The notes below the pieces were generated by a model. It saw only the letters and a list, made by a program, of their open reading frames with translations, was not told the DNA's origin and did not search any database. Shown in pieces: positions 22,714-30,225 of a DNA stretch of 44,707 bases. The position numbers were made by a program, and so were the translations under genes. Position 1 is the first letter of the stretch. Each line of letters starts with the position of its first letter. Source of the DNA: Lachnospiraceae bacterium. Its GTDB lineage: Bacteria; Bacillota; Clostridia; Lachnospirales; Lachnospiraceae. The stretch is taken from assembly GCA_017441825.1 (NCBI GenBank), contig JAFRVD010000034.1:1-44707 (forward strand), written 5' to 3'.

Positions 22714-23454
22714 ATGACAGAGGAAAACAGAGAGGCCAAGCTTCGGATCCGGGACGTTTCCATGCGCTTCAGGCTCGAGGAGGACCGGTCCGGCTCACTC
22801 AAGGAGACCTTCACGAAGATGTTCACGAAGGGCCTGAAATTCAGGGAGTTTTACGCGCTGCATGACGTGAGCTTTGACGTATACAAGGGCGACGTCCTCG
22901 GTATCATCGGACGGAACGGCGCGGGAAAGAGCACCATTCTGAAAATCATCTCGGGCATCATGAAGCCTACCAAGGGCACCGTGGAGCGGTACGGAAACAT
23001 CGTCCCCATGCTGGAGCTGGGCTCCGGCTTTGATATGGACCTGTCCGGCCGTGAAAACATCTATCTTAACGGTGCGATCCTTGGCTACGACAAGGAATTC
23101 CTGCTCAGCAAATACAATGAGATCGTGGACTTTTCCGAGCTTCACGAATTTATCGAAATGCCCCTCAGGAATTACTCGTCCGGCATGATCATGCGTCTCG
23201 CGTTTTCCATCGCGACAGTGGTGGAGCCGGAGATCCTGATCGTGGACGAGATCCTTGCGGTGGGCGTTGAAAACTTCCAGAAAAAGAGCCGCGCGCGCAT
23301 GATGGAGCTCATGAGCGGCGGTACTACTGTGCTCTTTGTATCACATGACATGAACCAGATACGCGAAATGTGCAACCGCGTGGTCTGGCTGGACGGCGGA
23401 ACTGTCCGTCTTCAGGGAAGATCACAGGAGATCTGTGACCGGTACAGGATCTGA
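22714..23454 (+). CDS. ABC transporter ATPase for polysaccharide export (TagH/RgpD-like)
   Basis: The ATPase partner of the preceding permease, 246 residues. Walker A is GIIGRNGAGKST with Lys72, the signature motif is NYSSGMIMRLAFS, Walker B is ILIVDEILAVG, and the switch His is in FVSHDMNQ. Its N-terminal region (SGSLKETFTKMFTKGLKFREFYAL) is typical of O-antigen/teichoic-acid exporters. It stops right after the ATPase fold and lacks the C-terminal glycan-recognition domain of Wzt or long TagH, so it is unlikely to check the polymer end itself. The next gene starts two bases after its stop. Confidence 0.93.
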   Translation: MTEENREAKLRIRDVSMRFRLEEDRSGSLKETFTKMFTKGLKFREFYALHDVSFDVYKGDVLGIIGRNGAGKSTILKIISGIMKPTKGTVERYGNIVPMLELGSGFDMDLSGRENIYLNGAILGYDKEFLLSKYNEIVDFSELHEFIEMPLRNYSSGMIMRLAFSIATVVEPEILIVDEILAVGVENFQKKSRARMMELMSGGTTVLFVSHDMNQIREMCNRVVWLDGGTVRLQGRSQEICDRYRI

Positions 23455-23456
23455 GT

Positions 23457-24473
23457 ATGAAAAAAGCGACGGTGGTGATCCCGAACTGGAACGGCATGAA
23501 GTTCCTCAAAGCGTGCCTGGATTCGCTTCTGATCCAGGACACGGACGACTTTGAGGTCCTCATGATCGATAACGCTTCCGAAGACGGAAGCGCTGAATTC
23601 GTACGCGCAGAATACTCTTCTGTACGCGTGGACGTCATGCCGGAAAATCTCGGGTTTGCCGGAGGCGTGAACGAGGGGATCCTCCGTTCTGAAACGCCTT
23701 ATGTGATTCTTTTGAATAACGACACGGAGTGTGCTCCCGGGTTTGTCCGCGCTCTGATTGCCGCAGCGGACCGCGACCCGCGGATCTTTTCCGTGAGCGC
23801 CCGGATGGTGAACTTTTACGACAGGACGCTTATGGACGACGCCGGAGACCTCTATACGGTCCTGGGCTGGGGTGCGCAGCGCGGAGTCGGGCAGCCTGTT
23901 TCGGACAGGCGCTACGGGAAGCCGAAGGACGTGTTTTCCGCATGCGGCGGGGCGGCGCTCTACAGGAGAGAGATCTTTTCAGAGATCGGACTGTTCGACC
24001 CGGACCACTTTGCGTACCTCGAGGACATTGACGTGGGCTACCGTGCGCGGATTTACGGGTACCGGAATGTGTACGAGCCGGACGCCTGGGTCTACCATGT
24101 GGGCTCCGGCACCAGCGGATCTAAATACAATGACTTCAAGGTGCGGCTTTCTTCAAGGAACGCGCTGTACCTTGTTTATAAAAACATGCCTCTTTTCCAG
24201 CGCATCGTAAATGCGCCGGCGCTGGCGCTCGGGCGTCAGGTAAAAAAGCGGTTTTTCAGTAAGCTAGGATTTTCCGAAGCGTATAACGAAGGCATTCAGG
24301 AAGCGAAGGCTAAGCGCGGGGATCTTAAGATCGTCCCGTATACCAAAGCCCATCTTCCGAACTATCTCAGGATCGAAGCGGAGCTTATAGGCAACACGGC
24401 GGTTTATGTGACGGAGTTCCTGAGGAGGCACATGCCGGGAAGGAAGAAACGTGATCAGGGACAATCAGCATAA
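23457..24473 (+). CDS. GT2 glycosyltransferase (WbbL-like)
   Basis: A family 2 glycosyltransferase of 338 residues. TVVIPNWNGMKFLKACLDSL opens the fold, LLNNDTE is the DxD-like metal site, and CGGAALYRREIFSEIGLFD with YLEDIDVGYRARIYGY gives the acceptor-side acidic motif. This layout is common in rhamnosyltransferases such as WbbL, which add L-rhamnose to a lipid-linked acceptor. The C-terminal 90 residues are basic and may sit on the membrane. It starts two bases after the ATPase and overlaps the following gene by 23 bases. Sugar specificity is inferred from family and from rfbC. Confidence 0.86.
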   Translation: MKKATVVIPNWNGMKFLKACLDSLLIQDTDDFEVLMIDNASEDGSAEFVRAEYSSVRVDVMPENLGFAGGVNEGILRSETPYVILLNNDTECAPGFVRALIAAADRDPRIFSVSARMVNFYDRTLMDDAGDLYTVLGWGAQRGVGQPVSDRRYGKPKDVFSACGGAALYRREIFSEIGLFDPDHFAYLEDIDVGYRARIYGYRNVYEPDAWVYHVGSGTSGSKYNDFKVRLSSRNALYLVYKNMPLFQRIVNAPALALGRQVKKRFFSKLGFSEAYNEGIQEAKAKRGDLKIVPYTKAHLPNYLRIEAELIGNTAVYVTEFLRRHMPGRKKRDQGQSA

Positions 24474-25878
24474 GGTCAATATTCTCAGGGTCATCCTGGA
24501 CCTCATAACGATCGTAGCGGCATATTTCCTCACGATGCTCCTCTTTTTCCATGTATTCCCGCCGGATTCCAGCCTGGGCGGCGTATTTTCCGCCGAAGTG
24601 CCGAGGGAAGAGTATGTGATGGCCATCCTGTACATTGCGCCGCTCCATCTTATCATTTACTGGATACACAGGCTGTACCGCTACATGCGTGTGACGGGAC
24701 GGCGGCATGAAGCATTCGTGATCTTCAGGGCGAACCTCATAGCGGTGCTCATCATCGTCATGGTCTTCTACCTGTTCGTAAAGTCGTACGCCGTCCACTT
24801 TTCCCGCGTGTTCCTTGCGGAATTCGGGGTGATCAACACGCTTGCGGTCATTCTGATGCGCAACCTGATGCGGCTTGTGGTGATCTCCTTCAGGAAGAAG
24901 GGATACAACAGGCGGACGGTGCTCCTTGTCGGGCAGAGCAAGGGTGCGGCGGGCTTCCTCGAACGCGTCCGGTCGAACCCCCAGTGGGGCTACGTGATCT
25001 ACGGCATCCTGGACGACGAGCTTCCTGCGGGATCGGAGTATGAAGGAATTCCCGTGCTCGGGCCTGTAACGAAGCTTGCAGAGATCCTGTCTAAGAATGA
25101 AGTGGACGAAGTCATGGTGACGCTGAAGCTCAGCGAATACGACTTCCTGCCGGAAGTGGTCTCCGTAAGCGAGAAGGCAGGCATGCAGACCAAATTCGTC
25201 CCGGACTACGGCAACCTCATGTCCGCGCATCCTTATACGGAGGACCTTGTGGGTCTGCCTGTGGTCTACATCCGGAACGTGCCTCTGGAGGAGCCGTTTA
25301 ACTCTTTCCTGAAGAGGACCGTCGATATCATCGGCAGCCTGTTCGCGCTCATCGTTTTCTCTCCGGTCATGCTGGTCACGGCCATCTGCGTGAAGCTTTC
25401 TTCACCGGGCCCCGTGATCTTCAGGCAGGAGCGGGTGGGCCTCCACAATAAAAACTTCGTGATGTACAAATTCCGTTCGATGGGCGTCCAGAAGAAGGAA
25501 GCGGAGGCGAAGGAGTGGACTACGAAAAACGATCCGCGCGTCACGGGGATCGGAAAACTGATCCGGAAGACCTCCATCGACGAGCTTCCGCAGTTCTACA
25601 ACGTCTTAAAGGGCGACATGAGCATGGTCGGCCCGCGGCCGGAGCGCCCGCAGTTTGTGGAGCAGTTCAAGGAAGAGATCCCGCGCTACATGATCAAGCA
25701 CCAGGTGCGTCCGGGGATGACCGGCTGGGCCCAGGTGAACGGCCTCCGCGGGGACACTTCGATAGAAGCGCGGATCGACTATGACATCTATTATATTGAA
25801 AACTGGACCCTTAGCCTGGACTTCAAGATCCTGTTCCTGACGTTCTTTAAGGGCTTCATGAATAAAAACGCATACTGA
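24451..25878 (+). CDS. Polyprenyl-phosphate sugar-1-phosphate transferase (WbaP/CpsE-like)
   Basis: The initiating enzyme of the polysaccharide, 475 residues, which transfers a hexose-1-phosphate from a UDP-sugar to undecaprenyl phosphate. Four N-terminal helices (about 12-125) and a Rossmann-like CoA-binding region (about 145-265) precede the catalytic domain (about 280-475): a membrane re-entrant helix, KLSSPGPVIFRQERVG, KFRSM, the DELPQFYNVLKGDMSMVGPRPE block with the catalytic Asp-Glu, and RPGMTGWAQVNG. GTG start at 24451 follows GGGAAGGAAG. Which sugar is added (glucose, galactose or an amino sugar) cannot be told. Last gene of the biosynthetic run before the LCP pair. Confidence 0.92.
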   Translation: MIRDNQHKVNILRVILDLITIVAAYFLTMLLFFHVFPPDSSLGGVFSAEVPREEYVMAILYIAPLHLIIYWIHRLYRYMRVTGRRHEAFVIFRANLIAVLIIVMVFYLFVKSYAVHFSRVFLAEFGVINTLAVILMRNLMRLVVISFRKKGYNRRTVLLVGQSKGAAGFLERVRSNPQWGYVIYGILDDELPAGSEYEGIPVLGPVTKLAEILSKNEVDEVMVTLKLSEYDFLPEVVSVSEKAGMQTKFVPDYGNLMSAHPYTEDLVGLPVVYIRNVPLEEPFNSFLKRTVDIIGSLFALIVFSPVMLVTAICVKLSSPGPVIFRQERVGLHNKNFVMYKFRSMGVQKKEAEAKEWTTKNDPRVTGIGKLIRKTSIDELPQFYNVLKGDMSMVGPRPERPQFVEQFKEEIPRYMIKHQVRPGMTGWAQVNGLRGDTSIEARIDYDIYYIENWTLSLDFKILFLTFFKGFMNKNAY

Positions 25879-25896
25879 CCCGGGTGATCCCGGTAA

Positions 25897-25915
25897 ACTG
25901 AATTCCTAATTCAGT
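25897..25915 (+). repeat. Perfect inverted repeat before the first LCP gene
   Basis: ACTGAATT (25897-25904) and AATTCAGT (25908-25915) with a CCT loop end three bases before the AAGGAG ribosome site of the LCP gene. It could be an operator or a stem that modulates ribosome access. Confidence 0.5.
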
Positions 25916-25928
25916 ATAAGGAGTTGAA

Positions 25929-27158
25929 ATGGCAAAAACACTGTCCAGACGCGAACTGGAAAGACGTGAAGAGGTAAAACTGAAAAAGCGGAGAAAGAGT
26001 GTTCTCATCGTTATGACTGAGGTCGCGCTCTGCCTGCTGCTTGGGATCGTGTGCTACGGCATGTCGATCCTGAATTCATACGCGTATGAAGCGCTCGACG
26101 TGAACGTCTATAAGGAGACGTCCACCCTCGAAGTCGCGGAGAATAAGTCGGAGATCACAGTGGTGCCCCAGACAAGCATAGTGGAGCATACGAATGAAAG
26201 CGGCGAAGTCATCGCGACCGAGCAGGTCGATCTCCCGCCCGAGACCAAAAGCAGCACGGGCTACCGGAACATCCTTGTCCTCGGGACGGACGCGCGTTCT
26301 CAGTATTCGTTTGAGAACGGCATCAATACGGACGTCATGATCATCGTCAGCATCAACAATGAGACGGGCGATATCAAGATGGTCTCCATCCTCCGCGACA
26401 CGATCCTCAAGATGGAGGACGGCACCGGGGCGATGGCCTACGACAAGGCCAACGCGCAGTTCTCTGTGTCCGGCATTTCCGACACGGTGTCCATGATCAA
26501 CCGGAACTTAGGCCTCGACATCGGCGAGTACGTGATCGTGAACTGGTATGGCGTGGCGACTGTAGTCAACCAGCTGGGCGGCATCGAGCTCACCATCCCG
26601 AACGAAAAGATCCTCACGTATTTCAACAGCTATCTGGATTTCACAAACCAGGCGACCGGCCTTTGGGCGCCGGAGCTTCACGCACCCGGCACTTATCTCA
26701 TGAGCGGCACCCAGGTGGTAGCGTTCTGCCGGATCCGTTACGGCGGCTACAACGACCAGGGACGGACGGACAACCAGCGCGAGGCCATCAGCAAGATCTT
26801 TGAACGCGCGAAGACCCTGCTTTCCCAGGGACAGATCAACGTCCTGATAGACTGCGCGGAGACGGGGCTCGGAAACGTTAAGACCAATCTGAAGCTTTCC
26901 GATATCCTGTACACGGCCACAGAGCTTTCAAGCTACAACATGGCAGGCTCCATGTCGTTCCCGCAGTCGTATACGACGGCAGGGACAGTCGGCAACTACC
27001 TTGCGAAATACGGCGTGAACGACCCGTTAGTCGCAAACAACTTTGAAGAAGAAGTCCGGCAGCTGCACGCATTCCTGTTCAACGACCCGAACTATCAGTG
27101 CACGGATTTTATAAAGAACGTCAGCAACCAGATGTATCTCGACCGGACAGGGCAGTAA
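25929..27158 (+). CDS. LytR-CpsA-Psr family glycopolymer ligase 1
   Basis: A membrane-anchored phosphotransferase of 409 residues that should attach the lipid-linked polysaccharide to peptidoglycan outside the cell. A basic N-terminus and one helix (about 21-45) are followed by a spacer and the LCP domain (about 108-330): ILVLGTDARSQ, NTDVMIIVSINNETGDIKMVSILRDT, WYGVATVVNQLGGIELTI and the Arg-rich FCRIRYGGYNDQGRTDNQRE. About 80 residues of extra C-terminus follow. ATG behind AAGGAG. It is one of two tandem copies. Confidence 0.92.
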   Translation: MAKTLSRRELERREEVKLKKRRKSVLIVMTEVALCLLLGIVCYGMSILNSYAYEALDVNVYKETSTLEVAENKSEITVVPQTSIVEHTNESGEVIATEQVDLPPETKSSTGYRNILVLGTDARSQYSFENGINTDVMIIVSINNETGDIKMVSILRDTILKMEDGTGAMAYDKANAQFSVSGISDTVSMINRNLGLDIGEYVIVNWYGVATVVNQLGGIELTIPNEKILTYFNSYLDFTNQATGLWAPELHAPGTYLMSGTQVVAFCRIRYGGYNDQGRTDNQREAISKIFERAKTLLSQGQINVLIDCAETGLGNVKTNLKLSDILYTATELSSYNMAGSMSFPQSYTTAGTVGNYLAKYGVNDPLVANNFEEEVRQLHAFLFNDPNYQCTDFIKNVSNQMYLDRTGQ

Positions 27159-27221
27159 GTCCTGCAGAACAATGAGACCGGACGGCCGGTTTTCCCGGGA
27201 CCTTTCCCGGCGGAGCGGAGA

Positions 27222-28451
27222 ATGGCAACAACACTGTCCAGACGTGAAATTGAAGAGCGTGAAGAGAAGAGGATCAGGAAACGCAGGAGGAGCGTGCTCA
27301 TCGTCATGAGTGAGATCGTCCTATGCCTGGTCCTCGCTATTACGTCTTACGGGGTGGCACTCCTGAATTCATATTCTTATGAGGCTCTGGATTCGGACAT
27401 CTACAAGGAGACGTCCGCAACAGAGATCGAGAGGCCTCAGGAAAAGGTGACTGTGGTGCCGGAAACGAGCATCGCAACGCATACCAATGAAAGCGGGGAA
27501 GTGATCGCGACAGAGGAAGTCAAGATCCCGCCCGAGAAGCCCCGGGCTACGGGCTATCGGAATATTCTCATCCTGGGCACGGACGCACGTTCGCAGGAAT
27601 CCCTGGACAAGGGCATCAATACGGACGTCATGATCATCGCGAGTGTCAATAACGATACGGGCGATATCAAGCTGGTGTCCATCTACCGTGACACCATCAT
27701 GCGGATGGAGGACGGAAGCGGCGCGAAAAAATACAATAAGGTGAACAACCAGTTCGCGGTGTCCGGCATTTCGGACACGGTGTCCATGATCAACCGGAAT
27801 CTGGGACTGGACATCGGCGAATACGTGATAGTGAACTGGTACGGCGTGGCGACTGTAGTCAACCAGCTGGGCGGTATCGAGCTCACCATCCCGAATGAAA
27901 AGATCCTCACGTACTTCAACAGCTACCTGGATTACACGAACCAGGCGACCGGCCTCTGGGCGCCGGAGCTTACGGCGCCGGGCACTTATCTCATGAGCGG
28001 CACCCAGGTGGTGGCGTTCTGCCGGATCCGTTACGGCGGCTATAACGACCAGGGGCGGACGCAGAATCAGCGCGAGGCCATCGGAAAGATCTTTGAGCGC
28101 GCGAAGCAGCTTCTTTACGAAGGCCAGATCAACGTCCTTTTAGAGGCGGCGCAGACAGGCCTCGGAAACGTACGGACCAACCTGACGATGCCCGACATCC
28201 TGCTTATGGCCATGGAGCTCAATAAGTACAGCATTTCGGCTACCATGGGCTTCCCGCAGTCCTATACGACAGGCGCGTCCCTGAGCGCTTACCATACGAA
28301 ATACGGGATCAGCAGCCCGCTGGTCGCCAACAACTTTGAAGAAGAGGTTCGGCAGCTGCACCTGTTCCTGTTCGATGACCCGGATTACCAGTGCAGCGAT
28401 TTTATTAAAACGATCAGCCAGGAAATGATGATGGACAGGACCGGTCAGTAA
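27222..28451 (+). CDS. LytR-CpsA-Psr family glycopolymer ligase 2 (tandem paralogue)
   Basis: A second LCP protein of exactly the same length, 409 residues, with the same layout: helix (about 21-45), spacer, LCP domain with ILILGTDARSQ, LVSIYRDT and FCRIRYGGYNDQGRTQNQRE. From about residue 184 to 290 it is almost identical to its neighbour in protein and DNA, while the N-terminal spacer and the last 90 residues differ clearly. That pattern suggests local gene conversion after tandem duplication. It starts 63 bases after the first copy and is closed by the terminator at 28478. The two may divide work between acceptors or growth phases. Confidence 0.92.
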   Translation: MATTLSRREIEEREEKRIRKRRRSVLIVMSEIVLCLVLAITSYGVALLNSYSYEALDSDIYKETSATEIERPQEKVTVVPETSIATHTNESGEVIATEEVKIPPEKPRATGYRNILILGTDARSQESLDKGINTDVMIIASVNNDTGDIKLVSIYRDTIMRMEDGSGAKKYNKVNNQFAVSGISDTVSMINRNLGLDIGEYVIVNWYGVATVVNQLGGIELTIPNEKILTYFNSYLDYTNQATGLWAPELTAPGTYLMSGTQVVAFCRIRYGGYNDQGRTQNQREAIGKIFERAKQLLYEGQINVLLEAAQTGLGNVRTNLTMPDILLMAMELNKYSISATMGFPQSYTTGASLSAYHTKYGISSPLVANNFEEEVRQLHLFLFDDPDYQCSDFIKTISQEMMMDRTGQ

Positions 28452-28464
28452 TTTCCCCGGAAAT

Positions 28465-28480
28465 ACTGTAAATTTACAGT
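28465..28480 (+). repeat. 16-bp perfect palindrome
   Basis: ACTGTAAATTTACAGT is its own reverse complement and lies between the second LCP stop and the terminator stem, sharing the last three bases with it. It shares ACTG...CAGT ends with the inverted repeat at 25897-25915. Confidence 0.45.
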
Positions 28481-28520
28481 GAAGCGGTTTTTCTTTCGAA
28501 ATACCGCTTCACTTTTCTTT
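28478..28520 (+). terminator. Intrinsic terminator after the polysaccharide locus
   Basis: AGTGAAGCGGT (28478-28488) pairs perfectly with ACCGCTTCACT (28503-28513), an 11-bp stem extended by A-T pairs towards the loop, followed by TTTTCTTT. Confidence 0.88.
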
Positions 28521-28545
28521 AAAATTGTTTTCACTTTTTTATAAT
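28518..28545 (+). promoter_or_regulatory. Candidate promoter for the HtrA protease
   Basis: A consensus TATAAT (28540-28545) lies in a very AT-rich stretch with TTTAAA (28518-28523) sixteen bases upstream. It leaves a leader of about 85 bases. The -35 is weak, so activation by a stress regulator is possible. Confidence 0.45.
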
Positions 28546-28602
28546 TATGTCAACACAGAATGAACACAATTCGGGGATATCATACAGGCATAAAGAAAAA
28601 GG

Positions 28603-28619
28603 AAGAGCGCAGTGCTCTT
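28603..28619 (+). repeat. Leader hairpin before htrA ribosome site
   Basis: AAGAGC (28603-28608) pairs with GCTCTT (28614-28619) around GCAGT, nine bases before the AAAGGAGG Shine-Dalgarno. No T-tract; could influence translation. Confidence 0.35.
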
Positions 28620-28638
28620 ACAATAAAAGGAGGCAGTT

Positions 28639-30099
28639 ATGAGCGAATTTGATCGTTATGACGTGAACGGCAATCAGGATCCGTACAGAAACACGGACCA
28701 GAACGGTTTTTACGTACATGAAAACACAGATCAGAACAGTTTTTATGGTCATGATAATACGGGCTATACCGTAAGAAAAAGAAGCGGATGGAAAGCGGCG
28801 CTGTGCGCGGTACTGGCCATTCTCCTCTTAGGGACGTCGGCCTACACGGCCATCTCATTATTCAGGAACGAAGCTTCCAAGGTAGCGGCACAGAAGAATG
28901 TTGAGAGTGTCAAGACCGTCTCACTGGAGACAGCTTCAACCGCGAAAGAGACGTCGGTATCTCCGGAAGCGGCAAGCGTGGAAAAGCTCATCCTGGGCGA
29001 AGGCGAGATCGGAACGATCAGCAATAACGTAACGGCGTCAGTCATCGACGTTGCGGACCTTGTGGAAGAGGTCATGCCCTGTGTCGTCTCCGTGACGGAC
29101 AACCTGAAGATCACAACGAATTCCAGCTACGACCCGTTCAGCTATTTCTTCGGCTACGGCTCCGGCCAGAACGACAGCAGCACGACTGAGCAGCCCGCAA
29201 GCGGCTCCGGCGTCATCATCGGCCAGAGCGATACAGAGCTTCTGATCGTCACGAACAACCACGTGGTCGACAGCTCCGGCAATTACAGGACCTATACGAT
29301 AGAATCCACCGGCATATCCGTCGCTTTCTGTGACGGTACGACCGCAGACGTTACCATCAAGGGCACGGACAGCCAGAGAGACCTTGCGGTCCTTTCAGTC
29401 CCGCTCAGTGAAATTTCAGAAGAGACGAAGGCAGCCATCAAGATCGCCGTGATCGGCAGCTCGGACGACACCCGCGTAGGCAGCGCCGTGATCGCAATCG
29501 GCAACGTGCTTGGCAACGGCCAGTCCGTCACTCTCGGCATCGTGAGCGCGAAGGAAAGAACAGTGACCTTCTCGAACGGTACCTCCCAGAAGCTGCTGCA
29601 GACAGACGCGGCCATCAACCCCGGCAACTCCGGCGGCGGCCTGTTCAACATGCAGGGCGAACTCATCGGCATTAACTCCGCGAAGTACAGTGATACGGAC
29701 GTGGAGGGCATGGGCTTCGCGATCCCGCTTTCGGACGTATCCGACGTCATTGAAGACCTGATGAACAAGACCCCTGTCGCGGATGAGGACAAAGGCTACA
29801 TCGGCGTAAACGGTGAGACCATCCCGGACAGCTACATCAAAAACTACGGCTATCCCGCGGGCGTGTCCATCACGAGGATCGCGGAGGGCTCCCCGGCAGA
29901 GACCGCCGGTCTCCAGATCTACGATATCGTGACCGCAGTGAACGGAAAGTCAGTCGCTTCCATGTCCGAAATGAAGGCAGAGATTAACAGCTACGCTGCA
30001 GGCGAGACCATCACGATCTCCGTATCGAGGCCGGACGGCAGAGGCTTTAAGGAAATGACCTTCGACGTCACTCTGGTAAGGTACGACGACCTCGGCTAA
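28639..30099 (+). CDS. htrA: HtrA/DegP-type membrane serine protease with PDZ domain
   Basis: An envelope quality-control protease of 486 residues. A cytoplasmic N-terminus (1-48) rich in Asn/Tyr/Asp contains a near-repeat (NTDQNGFYVHE then NTDQNSFYGHD), then one membrane helix (about 52-74), a linker, and the trypsin-like domain (about 140-375) with the triad His208 (TNNHVVD), Asp248 (SQRDLAVL) and Ser331 (NPGNSGGGL). A C-terminal PDZ domain (about 390-480) ends the protein. Start: ATG after AAAGGAGG. It stands between the polysaccharide locus and mutY with its own promoter region, and probably degrades misfolded exported proteins. Confidence 0.95.
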   Translation: MSEFDRYDVNGNQDPYRNTDQNGFYVHENTDQNSFYGHDNTGYTVRKRSGWKAALCAVLAILLLGTSAYTAISLFRNEASKVAAQKNVESVKTVSLETASTAKETSVSPEAASVEKLILGEGEIGTISNNVTASVIDVADLVEEVMPCVVSVTDNLKITTNSSYDPFSYFFGYGSGQNDSSTTEQPASGSGVIIGQSDTELLIVTNNHVVDSSGNYRTYTIESTGISVAFCDGTTADVTIKGTDSQRDLAVLSVPLSEISEETKAAIKIAVIGSSDDTRVGSAVIAIGNVLGNGQSVTLGIVSAKERTVTFSNGTSQKLLQTDAAINPGNSGGGLFNMQGELIGINSAKYSDTDVEGMGFAIPLSDVSDVIEDLMNKTPVADEDKGYIGVNGETIPDSYIKNYGYPAGVSITRIAEGSPAETAGLQIYDIVTAVNGKSVASMSEMKAEINSYAAGETITISVSRPDGRGFKEMTFDVTLVRYDDLG

Positions 30100-30165
30100 G
30101 CATTCCGGCGCCCCGAACGGGGCAGCCTGACAGGCGAAGCCGGGCAGTACTCAGCCAAGTTCCTG

Positions 30166-30194
30166 TTGACAGTCAGTTTAAAAATGAATATAAT
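30166..30194 (+). promoter_or_regulatory. Consensus sigma-A promoter for mutY
   Basis: TTGACA (30166-30171), 17 bases, TATAAT (30189-30194): both hexamers perfect. Transcription should start near 30201, so the reading frame that is open through the promoter cannot be used from its beginning. Confidence 0.88.
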
Positions 30195-30225
30195 TTCTGA
30201 TGAAATGTGGAATTCAGATAACGAA

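Noticed and set aside
24385-25230. 281-codon minus-strand frame opposite the sugar-phosphate transferase
   Set aside because: His/Arg-rich shadow with no domain, and the opposite strand has clear catalytic motifs.
27175-27215. Short GC stems between the two LCP genes, ACCGG/CCGGT then TTTT
   Set aside because: Only about 5 bp of stem; too weak to call a terminator, and the genes are likely co-transcribed.
30105-30122. GCCCC/GGGGC stem after htrA as terminator
   Set aside because: A 5-bp stem without T-tract is not enough evidence.
30166-30204. Upstream TTG start for mutY
   Set aside because: The TTG is the -35 hexamer of a perfect promoter; the codons up to 30194 would not be transcribed from it.
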